Source of the DNA: CAZHNW01 sp942491575
GTDB lineage: Bacteria; Spirochaetota; UBA4802; UBA5550
Assembly: GCA_942491575.1 (NCBI GenBank)
Contig: CALOBT010000025.1
Location: 1,054,001-1,118,000 of the forward strand
Length of the DNA: 64,000 nt
Reading direction: 5' to 3'
A program made the position numbers and the translations under genes. Shown here piece by piece: positions 45,863 to 54,731 of the stretch (positions are counted from its first letter, which is position 1; every line of letters begins with the position of its first letter). Under the pieces are notes generated by a model. It had not been told where the DNA came from. It saw only the letters and a program-made list of their open reading frames with translations, and did not search any database.

Positions 45863-48800
45863 ATGAAACGTATTATAGAATTCTTCTCCAGGGAGACCAT
45901 GCTGGTCAACTTCATAATTATACTGGTCACCCTCGCGGGTATCTTCTCATTTTTTAATGTTAACCGGGAAATATTTCCAAATGTTTCTAATGAAATGCTG
46001 TTTATCAATGTAGTATATCCAGGAGCCAGCCCGACGGACGTTGAATTGAATACCATAGTCCCAATTGAAGAAATTCTGAAAGAGATAAACGGCATCAAAA
46101 AGTATTCCTCCGCATCCATGCAGGACAAGGGATTCATCATGATAACCATTGATGATGAAGTAGATGATATCGAGGGAGTGAAGGATGAAATCTACCGGAA
46201 GGTGAGCAAAAATACCATCGAAGACCTTCCCGATGAAGTGGATGACGTCATGGTTACGGAACGCAACTCTGAATTGATCCCGGTATATATTTTCAGCATC
46301 AGCCCGAAGAAGGGACTCAATGTTACAGACCGTGAACTCTACGACACATCGGAATTAATGGATAATCTCATCACCCGGGTAGCAGGGGTAAGCCATGTCG
46401 AAAAGGCGGGATACCGGGAACGGGAGATTCATATCAATGTGGATCCGGAAAAGATGACCTCCCAGCATATTTCCCTGGCGGAGGTTATCTCCGCGATTCA
46501 GCAGCGTAACGTCCGCCAGGCAGGCGGCACCTACCGAAGTGTATCCAGGGAAGAGACCGTGCTTACCATAGGGCAATTTCAGAATCCAAAAGAGGTGGGT
46601 AATGTAATAATACGTTCAGGATTTGAACAGTCCGTAATCACAGTGAACAATATCGCTACTATTGCTGACACACTGAAAGACGAAGAACAGCGGCTTAAAA
46701 TCAACAACCGTACAGGCGTGGTCCTCATCATTAAAAAAAAGGGTACTGCGGATATAATCAAGACGGTGGATAAGATAAAAAAATTTCTTGAGAAAAACAA
46801 ATCTCTCTATAACGACCGTTTTGATTTAACACTTGTTGAAGACAATGCCGACTCGGTGCAGTCTCTTATAGACGTGGTGGTAAACAATGCTGTAATCGGA
46901 TTCTTCCTGGTTTTTTTAATCCTGGTGATCTTTCTCGATTTAAAAACCAGTTTCTGGACAGCCTTCAGCATTCCGGTATGCCTATTCGTGGTAGTGACCT
47001 ACATGATGGCGACGGGAACCTCCCTGAACCTGATCAGCCTCGGTGCCTTCATAACCGTCCTGGGGATGCTAGTCGATGATGCCATTGTCATTGCGGAAAA
47101 TATATTTGAAAAACGCCAGCAGGGTCTCCCGGTAACTGAAGCAGCAGTCGAGGGAGTACTGGAGGTGGCTGGCCCCGTCGCCGTAACCATTCTCAGTACC
47201 ATTGTGGCCTTCCTCCCCATGCTCGCGATTAACGGCATGATGGGGAAGTTTATCTCCGTCTATCCGATTATTATCACCATCACTCTGGGGGCATCCCTCT
47301 TTGAGGCATTTTTTCTGCTTCCGAATCACCTGATACACGGCTGGCAGCCGAAAAAGGTTCGCAGCACGGGATGGTTCGAAAGGTTGAAGAAAGTTTATGC
47401 CTCTGCATTGCGAAGGGTTCTCCGATTCCGTTACCTCGTGGTGGCCCTTTTTATTTCCCTCCTGATTATTTCTGTTGCGGTTTCAAGGGATACCATCAGC
47501 AACTTTGTCCTCTTCTGGAATGACAGCGGTGATGAAATCACGGTAAACCTAGAAGGCCCCACTGGCTCCACCCTGGACAGCATGGAGAAACTTACATCAC
47601 GCGTGGAGAAAAAGGTCCGGCAGGTGATGCCGGCAGAAAAGGTAATATCGGTTTTCACCACCATCGGGACCTACGGCGGGGATCATATGAAAATGGACCG
47701 GGATTATCCACACTTTTCCAATATTGTTGTCAAACTGATCCCCTCAACGGAAAGGAAGGAAAGCATCGATGATTACATTATGCTGCTTCAAAAGAAATTA
47801 AAGCCAAAGGATTTCAGAGACCTGAAGGTTATCGATATCCAGGAAAACAAGCACGGCCCCCAACCGGGAAGTGCCGTGGACATAAAAATCATCACCAACA
47901 ACATGTCTCATGCTGCGGCGGCCGAAAAAGAAATAACCGGATTTCTCAACTCCCTTGAAGGCGTGGAGGGGATAGACAGTGACAACAAAAGGGGAAAGGA
48001 TGAACTGGTCCTGAAATTCAATTACCGCAGGATGGCCCAGTATGGCATCACAGTGGCGACAGTGGCAGATACGGTACGGACCGCCTATGAGGGCAATAAA
48101 AGCACCTATGTGCAAACAACTGATGATAAACTCTACTTCCGCGTTCGCATCGACCGGAAAAAACTTCAGCAGCGGTCAATGCTGCTGAATCTTCTCATTA
48201 AAAATGAAACCGGCAACATGGTGCGTCTTGGTGACATTGCCACCTTCAAACGGCAGCCCGGTACTGCTTCAATTAAACACTATAACAGCATCCGCGCAAC
48301 CAGCATTACCGCCAGCCTGGATGAGTCGGTTACAACATCGAGGCTGGTAAACAGGGCTATCGCTGAAAAATTTCTGGATATTACATCAAAGTACCCGGGA
48401 CTGTACCTGGTCTTCGGAGGCGAGCGGGAGGAGACCGGCAAAGCCCTCTCGGGTCTCGCCTTTGCCTTTCTGATGGCACTGCTCTGCATCTACTTTATGG
48501 TGGCATTTCTTTTCAGGTCTACTCTGCAGCCCTTTATCGTAATATCGGTGATCCCCTTTGGCATTATTGGTGTGCTACTCGCCTTTACTGCCCATGGTAT
48601 CCCCCTCTCCTTCATGGCGATTATCGGTATAATCGGCCTCTCAGGAATCGTAGTCAACGATAGTATCCTGATGGTTACCTTCATCAACCGGCAGGTACTT
48701 TCAATAAGGGATTCCCCCGGGAGGGAAATTATCAAAAAAATAGCTGAAGGTGCGGGAGAACGACTCCGTCCAATACTGTTAACAACGATAACCACAGTGG

Positions 48801-48973
48801 GGGCTCTGATGCCCACAGTATATGGAATCGGGGGCTCATCTTCTTCTATCATACCGACAGTTATGGCAATGTCTTACGGACTCCTTTTCGGGACACTCCT
48901 GACACTTTTCCTAATACCATCGGTGTATATGATTATGAGGGATATTACAGGATTCGGAAAAAAAAGGTCATAA
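45863..48973 (+). CDS. AcrB/HAE1-type RND efflux transporter
   Basis: A 1,036-residue inner-membrane proton-driven pump: helix 1 near the N-terminus, a large periplasmic pore/docking region, helices 2-7 around 335-540, a second periplasmic region and helices 8-12 near the C-terminus. The TM4 proton-relay pair is Asp405-Asp406 (LGMLVDDAIVIAENIFEKR). Length and domain order are standard for HAE1/HME members. The substrate cannot be inferred. The adaptor normally needed to bridge to TolC is absent here and may be encoded elsewhere. Confidence 0.9.
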   Translation: MKRIIEFFSRETMLVNFIIILVTLAGIFSFFNVNREIFPNVSNEMLFINVVYPGASPTDVELNTIVPIEEILKEINGIKKYSSASMQDKGFIMITIDDEVDDIEGVKDEIYRKVSKNTIEDLPDEVDDVMVTERNSELIPVYIFSISPKKGLNVTDRELYDTSELMDNLITRVAGVSHVEKAGYREREIHINVDPEKMTSQHISLAEVISAIQQRNVRQAGGTYRSVSREETVLTIGQFQNPKEVGNVIIRSGFEQSVITVNNIATIADTLKDEEQRLKINNRTGVVLIIKKKGTADIIKTVDKIKKFLEKNKSLYNDRFDLTLVEDNADSVQSLIDVVVNNAVIGFFLVFLILVIFLDLKTSFWTAFSIPVCLFVVVTYMMATGTSLNLISLGAFITVLGMLVDDAIVIAENIFEKRQQGLPVTEAAVEGVLEVAGPVAVTILSTIVAFLPMLAINGMMGKFISVYPIIITITLGASLFEAFFLLPNHLIHGWQPKKVRSTGWFERLKKVYASALRRVLRFRYLVVALFISLLIISVAVSRDTISNFVLFWNDSGDEITVNLEGPTGSTLDSMEKLTSRVEKKVRQVMPAEKVISVFTTIGTYGGDHMKMDRDYPHFSNIVVKLIPSTERKESIDDYIMLLQKKLKPKDFRDLKVIDIQENKHGPQPGSAVDIKIITNNMSHAAAAEKEITGFLNSLEGVEGIDSDNKRGKDELVLKFNYRRMAQYGITVATVADTVRTAYEGNKSTYVQTTDDKLYFRVRIDRKKLQQRSMLLNLLIKNETGNMVRLGDIATFKRQPGTASIKHYNSIRATSITASLDESVTTSRLVNRAIAEKFLDITSKYPGLYLVFGGEREETGKALSGLAFAFLMALLCIYFMVAFLFRSTLQPFIVISVIPFGIIGVLLAFTAHGIPLSFMAIIGIIGLSGIVVNDSILMVTFINRQVLSIRDSPGREIIKKIAEGAGERLRPILLTTITTVGALMPTVYGIGGSSSSIIPTVMAMSYGLLFGTLLTLFLIPSVYMIMRDITGFGKKRS

Positions 48974-49067
48974 CAAAATTAATATATGTGCAGAAAACTT
49001 TTTTATCTCCTCCCCTGCCGTTATATTTAATGTATCTATTTCAGTTTTCCAAAAAGGGAGGAACCAG

Positions 49068-49253
49068 ATGTTTCTCAGAACAGGAGAGTGGTTTATGGCC
49101 CACGGGGACATGAACCCAATGGATGTAGCACAGGTCTTAAAGTTCCAGGAGCACGGAGAAAACAAAAAATTTGGCACCATCGCCCTTGAACGGCAGATGA
49201 TAACTGGCCGCGATCTCCGTGAATATGAGCGTGACCTGCGCCTGCATGGCTAA
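49068..49253 (+). CDS. Small protein resembling the GspE/MshE N-terminal domain
   Basis: A 61-residue protein with a strong GGGAGG Shine-Dalgarno 6 nt before the ATG, so translation is likely. The middle (DVAQVLKFQEHGENKKFGTIALERQMITGRDLREYE) resembles the helix-turn-helix-like MshEN/T2SSE_N repeat, in which an LGxxxVExGxIT-type motif is common and which in some ATPases binds c-di-GMP. Here it stands alone without an ATPase. Family assignment is by eye and tentative. Confidence 0.55.
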   Translation: MFLRTGEWFMAHGDMNPMDVAQVLKFQEHGENKKFGTIALERQMITGRDLREYERDLRLHG

Positions 49254-49314
49254 AATCTTATCAGTTGAATGACATGCTGCAGATAGATTAACGGTATGTC
49301 ATCCGGCACAGCCT

Positions 49315-49698
49315 TTAACTATCAAGCCACTGTTCCGCTTCGGTGACTTTTCCAAAGGCTTTTCTGTCCATATTAAATGAACTCACCTTATGTTCCGCAG
49401 CCATTTTGGCAATAACATCATGGGAAAAAATTCCCGCACTGCGTGTCACCCCGTTCCGAATCAGCATTTGTGATCCGAGCTCAAAAAGCACCGCCGCTTC
49501 AGCGCCTGGAGTCTTCATTGTGGTCATATCAGTCAGGCATGTAAACCCGCTCCTGAGATATGAAGCAGCATACTTTAAATCAGTCAGGTAGCTCGGAACA
49601 TCCGCCTTCGACTGCCAGAAACCCTTGATTTCGAGATAAAGCCTGTTTTTCTCCTGGTTGATTCTAATGCTGTATTTATTTGTGCTGGCAATCTCCAT
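49315..49698 (-). CDS. STAS-like small protein of unknown function
   Basis: A 127-residue soluble protein with alternating strands and helices (YSIRINQEKNRLYLEIKGFW ... LTDMTTMKTPGAEAAVLFELGSQMLI) suggestive of a STAS/SpoIIAA-like fold. No phosphorylatable serine motif of an anti-anti-sigma factor is obvious. GGAGGGG precedes the ATG by about 5 nt, a strong start. It is convergent with the 49068 gene; a short ATGACAT/ATGTCAT hairpin lies between them. Confidence 0.55.
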   Translation of the reverse strand: MEIASTNKYSIRINQEKNRLYLEIKGFWQSKADVPSYLTDLKYAASYLRSGFTCLTDMTTMKTPGAEAAVLFELGSQMLIRNGVTRSAGIFSHDVIAKMAAEHKVSSFNMDRKAFGKVTEAEQWLDS

Positions 49699-49935
49699 AA
49701 TTGCCCCTCCAATATTGATGTTATTTTAACAAACATATCACTACAATGGAGGCTTGTCAAGTCCGGTTTTCATAATTTAAATCCGTAAATCCACACTTTT
49801 TAGCGTTTTTCTTCCTTAAATTCAGGCTCTAAATTTTTACCCAAAGAAGTGGAAAAGCTAAAAATAATATTTATTGTAGACAGGGAAAAAGAATCATGTA
49901 AATATTATCTACATCCTAAATCTCGAGGTTTACCC

Positions 49936-50391
49936 ATGAAAGCCTATCAATTGACGGTACCTGCAGATAATCAGCCGGGAAAGCTTGCCGGCGTAACCAG
50001 CATTCTCAAAAAAGAAAAAATTAACATACGTGCTATTACGATTTCCTCCTTCGGCGAACGCGGATTCTTTAATATTCTCGTTGATGATCCGAAGGGGGCC
50101 CAGAAGGCTCTTCTGAAAGAAGGCCTTGATGTAGAATTGAGGGAAGTAATCGCCGCCCTTATAGAGGATAAACCCGGGGGCCTTGACAGTATCGTTCAGC
50201 TCCTCTCGGCAGAAAAAATCAATGTCGAAAATGCCTATGGCTTTGTACTGGAAAGCTGGAAAAATGCCGTATTTGTCATCGAAACCAGCGAAATAGACAG
50301 GGCGATACAGCTTTTAGAGGATCATAAAATAAAAACACTCAGCGCCGAAGCGCTGGCTGCCGTTGAACCCTTCCACTATATGAAATATTAA
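49936..50391 (+). CDS. Tandem ACT-domain protein
   Basis: A 151-residue cytoplasmic protein made of two ACT domains (MKAYQLTVPADNQPGKLAGVTSILKKEKINIRAITI ... and DVELREVIAALIEDKPGGLDSIVQLLSAEKINVENAY ...). Stand-alone ACT proteins bind amino acids as sensors. The ATG at 49936 is chosen because GAGG lies 7 nt upstream; a GTG at 49849 would add 29 residues unlike any ACT domain. The stop abuts the TRAP permease stop on the other strand with no base between. Confidence 0.82.
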   Translation: MKAYQLTVPADNQPGKLAGVTSILKKEKINIRAITISSFGERGFFNILVDDPKGAQKALLKEGLDVELREVIAALIEDKPGGLDSIVQLLSAEKINVENAYGFVLESWKNAVFVIETSEIDRAIQLLEDHKIKTLSAEALAAVEPFHYMKY

Positions 50392-51693
50392 TTACTTAAC
50401 CAGGCTCGGCAGAAAGAGGGCAATCTGGGGAAATGGTATCAGCAGCAGGGTACCTATCACCAGGGCTATAAGCAGTGGAACAACCCCCTTGAAAATCACA
50501 TTGAGGGGCACATCCCTGGCAACACCGCTAACCACGTAGACATTTACTCCCACTGGCGGCGTGATCACACCAATCTGTGTTACCAGGACAATGACAACAC
50601 CAAACCATAGGGGATCAAAACCGAGTTTCATCACCACTGGATAAAAAATCGGTATTGTAAGCATTATCAATGCAAGAGAATCAATGAAACATCCACCGAT
50701 AAGATATACCAGTATTATAAGGGAAATGATCACAGCTGCAGGAAGGTTGAATCCGGAAATCCAGTTGGCAATATCAAAGGGAATTCTTGATACCGCAAGG
50801 AAATGGCCGAAGATTGTGGCCCCGGCAACGATGACAAGTATCATAGTAGTAATTCTTGTCGTTTCAAAGATGGAAGTTACAAGTCCATCCATGGAGAGGT
50901 TTCCCCGAAGCATTGCCACAACAAGTGTCCCGAAGGCTCCAACTGCACCCGCTTCGGTGGGGGTAAAAATACCACCGAAAAGTCCCCCCATTACGAGAAT
51001 AAAAATAATAAGAGTCTCGAAGATACCGGTGAGAGACTGAAACCTTTCCTTCCAGGTAGCCTTTGGCCCCGGAGGCCCCAGTTCAGGATTTAAACCCACC
51101 CATATCAGTATTGTAATGACAAAAAGAATTGTAAGCATGATTCCCGGCAAGAGACCCGCCATAAAGAGCTTGCCAATGGACTGCTCTGTTAGAATTCCAT
51201 AGACAATAAAAATAACACTGGGGGGAATAAGTATCCCTAAACTTCCCCCAGCAGCCACAACCCCCGTGGCAAGTCCCGGTTTATAATTATAACGTTTCAT
51301 TTCAGGGAGTGTTGCGGCAGCCATGGTTGCTGCAGTTGCATTTGTTGATCCGCAGATGGCAGCAAAGGCAGAACAGGCACCAATCGTTGCGATGGCCAGC
51401 CCCCCGGGGAGATGACCGATAAAACGATACGCCGCATCAAAAAGACGTGAACTGATTCCAGCATGAAAAGAGAGCTGCCCCATCAAAACAAAAAGGGGAA
51501 TAACCGTCAGATTATAGGAACCAAAAACATTAAAGAAATCCTTTGCGATGAGGTTCAGTGATGCATCAACGGATACGATGGAGGCGAAACCGAAGAAACC
51601 GATAATGGCCATAAGAAAACCGATGGGCATCCGTGAAAAGATCAGGATAAAAAGGGCCAGGATGCCTATTATTCCGATAACTGTGGGGCTCAT
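50392..51693 (-). CDS. dctM: TRAP transporter large permease (DctM family)
   Basis: A 433-residue inner-membrane protein with about 12 hydrophobic helices and family motifs such as ATMAAATLPEMKRYNYKPGLATGVVAAGGSLGILIPPSVIFIVYG and TPVGVNVYVVSGVA. It forms the channel of a tripartite sodium-driven uptake system for organic acids. It overlaps the small permease gene by 4 bp. Confidence 0.92.
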   Translation of the reverse strand: MSPTVIGIIGILALFILIFSRMPIGFLMAIIGFFGFASIVSVDASLNLIAKDFFNVFGSYNLTVIPLFVLMGQLSFHAGISSRLFDAAYRFIGHLPGGLAIATIGACSAFAAICGSTNATAATMAAATLPEMKRYNYKPGLATGVVAAGGSLGILIPPSVIFIVYGILTEQSIGKLFMAGLLPGIMLTILFVITILIWVGLNPELGPPGPKATWKERFQSLTGIFETLIIFILVMGGLFGGIFTPTEAGAVGAFGTLVVAMLRGNLSMDGLVTSIFETTRITTMILVIVAGATIFGHFLAVSRIPFDIANWISGFNLPAAVIISLIILVYLIGGCFIDSLALIMLTIPIFYPVVMKLGFDPLWFGVVIVLVTQIGVITPPVGVNVYVVSGVARDVPLNVIFKGVVPLLIALVIGTLLLIPFPQIALFLPSLVK

Positions 51694-52175
51694 TCCGTAT
51701 TGACTCCTCTGAGCAGCCGCATGATTTCAACCAGCAGTACCAGGCAGAGGAGAATGCACCCTGTGGCAATGCCGTAGACAAAGGGATAGGTGGGAACCTG
51801 CAAGGTCATAGAGACCTCCCCTGCCTTCATCAATCCCGTGCCGTAAAGGACAGACTGCCATGCAGCAAGGATGAAAAATATCATTGCGATGAGATTATTG
51901 ATTACAGATATGACCATTCTTGCTTTTTCCGGAAAACGCTGTACCAGGAAATCAACGGCGATATGTCCCTTCTCCATGGATGTATAGCCGAGGGCAAAGG
52001 AAATTGCCAGGGCCCCCAGGAGACCAACGATCTCATAGGTTCCAGGAATGGGGCTCCGAAACAATCGAAGAATGACATCAAGGACCGTTAAAAGCATCAT
52101 TAGAACCACCGCGATGGCTGATACCCAGTTGGCCCTGTCTGCAATCTGTAATATTATTTTTTCAAAACGAATCAT
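51690..52175 (-). CDS. dctQ: TRAP transporter small permease (DctQ family)
   Basis: A 161-residue membrane protein with four helices, including the family pattern YEIVGLLGALAISFALGYTSMEKGHIAVDFLVQRFPEKAR. It pairs with DctM in the inner membrane. Its start lies about 78 bp after dctP, with a hairpin in the gap. Confidence 0.9.
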   Translation of the reverse strand: MIRFEKIILQIADRANWVSAIAVVLMMLLTVLDVILRLFRSPIPGTYEIVGLLGALAISFALGYTSMEKGHIAVDFLVQRFPEKARMVISVINNLIAMIFFILAAWQSVLYGTGLMKAGEVSMTLQVPTYPFVYGIATGCILLCLVLLVEIMRLLRGVNTE

Positions 52176-52202
52176 ATTTTATTTCTATTAAATAAATATG
52201 AA

Positions 52203-52233
52203 TGCCCCGACAGAGGTATTTTCCGTCGAGGCA
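52203..52233 (-). other. Intercistronic hairpin between dctP and dctQ
   Basis: TGCC.CGAC arms (52203-52211 and 52225-52233, one mismatch) form a hairpin, followed on the minus strand by ATTCATATTTATTT. It may be a partial terminator or RNase barrier giving more binding protein than permease. Confidence 0.45.
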
Positions 52234-52253
52234 GTCATTGGGTCAAGAGAATG

Positions 52254-53276
52254 TTATTTATTGAATTTGGCAATAAGTTTTTTCAATTCAGCGACTGCCT
52301 TCTTGCCATCAATTCCTTTCTTTTTGGCTTCGGCCATATAATTATTGATAACTGAGTCAACAGCCTTCACCCATTTTTTATTTTCTTCTTTTGAAAGTGT
52401 GACTATCTTGTTTTTCAGTTCTTTGGTATACTTTCTTCCTTCTACGTCTACCTTGTCCCAGGTTTTTCCGTGAACAGATACCCATTCGTCACTGACATCG
52501 GTAAAAATTTTCTTCTGGTCATCGGAGAGTGAATTATATTTCTGAAGGTTCATAACCACAAACATTGAAGTGGTATATCCAATGTCACGACAGTCCGTGG
52601 TATACTTGATTACTTCCGCCTGCCTCCAGCCTTTCAGGGTTTCAATCGGGGCGAAGGTACCTTCAACGACACCCTTCTGCAGGGCTTCATAGGTTGCTCC
52701 CTGTGACATTGCAACGGGAATACCTTTCAGGGCGGCAACAACCTTTGCGCTCAGACCCGTTGAACGAATCTTGAGCCCCTTTATGTCATCAAGGGATTTA
52801 ACTTCCTTCTTGGTATGAAGAAGACCGGGACCGTGGGCATGGATATAGAGTACCTTGACATCCTTTAATTCAGCAGGATTCATCACTTTATAGAATTCAT
52901 TAACTGTTTTAGTTGCAACCATACCGCTGGGATATCCAAGGGGGAGATCCACCCCTTCCATTACGGGGAATCTGCCGCGGGTATAGGCAAAACATGACAT
53001 CCCGATATCTGTTATACCCTTCACTACGCCGTCATAGGTTTCGTTTGCCTTTGTAAGGGTTCCCCCGGGAAATACATTGATCTTAACGGCGCCATTGGTC
53101 CGCTTTTCAATTTCCTTTGCCCAGCTTATTCCTGCCTTACACTGATCGTGCGTAGGAGGGAAAAAAATGCTGTAGGATAGTTCAACAACTGCGCCGCCTG
53201 TTCCGGGGGATTTTCCGCAGGAGATCAGGGAAAAGGAGAGAGCAATTGCCAATACCATAAATGTAAACCTTTTCAT
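52254..53276 (-). CDS. dctP: TRAP transporter solute-binding protein (DctP), lipoprotein
   Basis: A 340-residue extracytoplasmic solute receptor. The signal peptide ends in a lipobox (LSFSLISCGKS), so the mature protein is probably lipid-anchored rather than free. The DctP fold follows, with GLKIRSTGLSAKVVAALKGIPVAMSQGATYEALQKGVVEGTFAPIETLKGWR, in which the Arg that binds the substrate carboxylate is expected (KIRSTG). The frame is open to 53402, but the ATG at 53276 has AGAGG upstream and gives a proper signal peptide. Substrate unknown; uronates or other acids are possible. Confidence 0.9.
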   Translation of the reverse strand: MKRFTFMVLAIALSFSLISCGKSPGTGGAVVELSYSIFFPPTHDQCKAGISWAKEIEKRTNGAVKINVFPGGTLTKANETYDGVVKGITDIGMSCFAYTRGRFPVMEGVDLPLGYPSGMVATKTVNEFYKVMNPAELKDVKVLYIHAHGPGLLHTKKEVKSLDDIKGLKIRSTGLSAKVVAALKGIPVAMSQGATYEALQKGVVEGTFAPIETLKGWRQAEVIKYTTDCRDIGYTTSMFVVMNLQKYNSLSDDQKKIFTDVSDEWVSVHGKTWDKVDVEGRKYTKELKNKIVTLSKEENKKWVKAVDSVINNYMAEAKKKGIDGKKAVAELKKLIAKFNK

Positions 53277-53659
53277 ACCAGTTAACCTCTGTTTATAATT
53301 AATTATTTGATGAAGAAGACTGACGATTGCACCATTCGGTTCCCGTCTTGATGAAAATACCTCTGTTAAAGGTTGAATGACAGGAAAAACTGCCGCATTC
53401 AAGAGTTACGCATTGTGTCAGCCTGCAACATCAGTACCACTTTAAATGATAAAATCAAGTAAAATTAAAGAGGGAAATAAAAATTGTAGAATACTCCTAA
53501 TTTCAGAGGGAAGAAGGCTCTGAGCCATATTATTTTTCATAACGGCTCTGAGCCGCAAAATATTGCTTGAGTTTGATATTATAGTCAGGAATTCTGCAAT
53601 CACACCATTTCCTGCAATATTCAGGCAGTGAGTAAAAGTTTAACCAAAGAGAGGTAAAT
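53277..53659. other. 383-bp divergent spacer between dctP and the VOC gene
   Basis: Contains two same-orientation copies of GGCTCTGAGCC (53516-53526 and 53544-53554, centres 28 bp apart). A TATTAT at 53577-53582 could be the -10 of the VOC-gene promoter, placing the nearer palindrome about 40 bp before its start site. No gene seen. Confidence 0.45.
53516..53554 (+). repeat. GGCTCTGAGCC palindrome, copies 2 and 3
   Basis: Two identical 11-bp palindromes 17 bp apart in the dctP/VOC divergent region; see copies at 24942 and 59194. Confidence 0.55.
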
Positions 53660-54238
53660 ATGATACTCCGCATAGACCACATTGCCATAGCGGTAAAGGA
53701 CTACACAAAGGCCCGAAACTTCTTTACCGAAATTCTCGGGGCAATTCCCGGAAGTGCCGCCGATGATAATCACGCCATGATGTACCGGTGGGAGAACCTG
53801 GGGATGGGAGACCTCTCACGACTGGAACTTCTTACTCCCACGGGTGAAGGAAGTTTCCTCGACGGATTCCTGGCACAAAAGGACGGGGGCGTGCATCACA
53901 TTACAATGCAGACCTCTGATATATATAAAACAAAAGAGCTTCTCGAGAAGGAAGGAATCCCCTACTTCGGATTCAGTGACTATGGAGATACCTGGAAAGA
54001 ACTCTTCATTCATCCCCGGGACGCCTTCGGTGTCCTGATTCAGATTGCCCAGTTTCGTCCCGATGACTGGATTGCAGATGAGCTTAAACTTCCCCCGGGT
54101 CAGCTCTTTAACATGCTAAAGGAAGACAATGGCATTCTACTAAAAATATCCCATGAGGGAGGCGGCGTGGTTACAGCGAGATTAACAAATGAAGAGGCTA
54201 TGAGGCTCCGGAATGAATTGAATGAGGTGCTGAAATAG
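53660..54238 (+). CDS. VOC-superfamily protein (glyoxalase/methylmalonyl-CoA epimerase-like)
   Basis: A 192-residue protein with a vicinal-oxygen-chelate domain in residues 1-130: first-half strand ILRIDHIAIAVKDYTKARNFFTEILG with metal ligand His7, then RLELLTPTGE, GVHHITMQTSDIYKTKELLEKEGIP and a terminal FGVLIQIAQF. The C-terminal 60 residues are an extra segment without recognised domain. Similarity is nearest to methylmalonyl-CoA epimerase and glyoxalase I, but no mutase gene is nearby, so the reaction is open. AGAGG precedes the ATG. Divergent from dctP. Confidence 0.75.
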   Translation: MILRIDHIAIAVKDYTKARNFFTEILGAIPGSAADDNHAMMYRWENLGMGDLSRLELLTPTGEGSFLDGFLAQKDGGVHHITMQTSDIYKTKELLEKEGIPYFGFSDYGDTWKELFIHPRDAFGVLIQIAQFRPDDWIADELKLPPGQLFNMLKEDNGILLKISHEGGGVVTARLTNEEAMRLRNELNEVLK

Positions 54239-54247
54239 GAAAATGTA

Positions 54248-54330
54248 GCAAGGGGAAAGTTTAAAGTTTTTAAAAATAATCAAAATTTGTCATCTTTATA
54301 CTTGTACCTTGACCCTTGCCCCTTTTTACT
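54248..54330. repeat. Imperfect hairpin repeat after the VOC gene (copy B), terminator-like
   Basis: GCAAGGG (54248-54254) pairs with CCCTTGC (54313-54319) and AAAGTTTAAAG nearly with CTTTATACTT; CCCCTTTTTACTT follows. Phrases ACTTGTACCTTG and CCTTGCC resemble those in the repeat after glpC (42962-43043). Confidence 0.45.
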
Positions 54331-54332
54331 TC

Positions 54333-54659
54333 CTAATATTTCTTCCGTTCCTTATCATGATTGAGGCGGTTCATAATATAGAGTGCAAGGTATGCACCGA
54401 GAAAGCCGGCAATCACGTTGAATCCTGCACCCTCAGCAAGAAATTTCAGTATCTGAACCGAGATATCGTAGAACAGTCTGTCGAGTATAAATCCACCGAT
54501 GAGGGCTCCGATAACCCCCACGACGAAACCTCCGATGTAGCCGCCGAAGAGTTCACGGCGCTTCATATTATAGAAGACAGATGCAACGGCGGCACCCAGA
54601 ACCAGTATAATGGCGATTACCTTCAATATATTGAGAAAACTTTTAATCTCTGGAGACAT
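54333..54659 (-). CDS. Small glycine-rich membrane protein (GlsB/YeaQ-like)
   Basis: A 108-residue protein with three hydrophobic helices (about 8-28, 38-62 and 78-98), the middle one glycine-rich (GGYIGGFVVGVIGALIGGFILDRLF) as in GlsB/YeaQ/transglycosylase-associated family proteins, whose role is unclear. AGAGGT precedes the ATG, supporting expression. It lies between the VOC gene (convergent) and the Sua5/YrdC gene (same strand). Confidence 0.6.
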   Translation of the reverse strand: MSPEIKSFLNILKVIAIILVLGAAVASVFYNMKRRELFGGYIGGFVVGVIGALIGGFILDRLFYDISVQILKFLAEGAGFNVIAGFLGAYLALYIMNRLNHDKERKKY

Positions 54660-54731
54660 AGCGACCTCTTTTCTTATTCTGTTTCAGTGTATATTTTTGT
54701 GTCAGTATTTTATCTTCCCTGAATGTGTCCA

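Noticed and set aside
53277..53402. Extended N-terminus of DctP from an ATG at 53402
   Set aside because: The extra 42 residues have no family similarity, and the ATG at 53276 has a Shine-Dalgarno and yields a lipoprotein signal.
54309..54722. 137-codon plus-strand frame
   Set aside because: Antisense to the GlsB-like membrane gene, which has AGAGGT before its start and a convincing membrane pattern.
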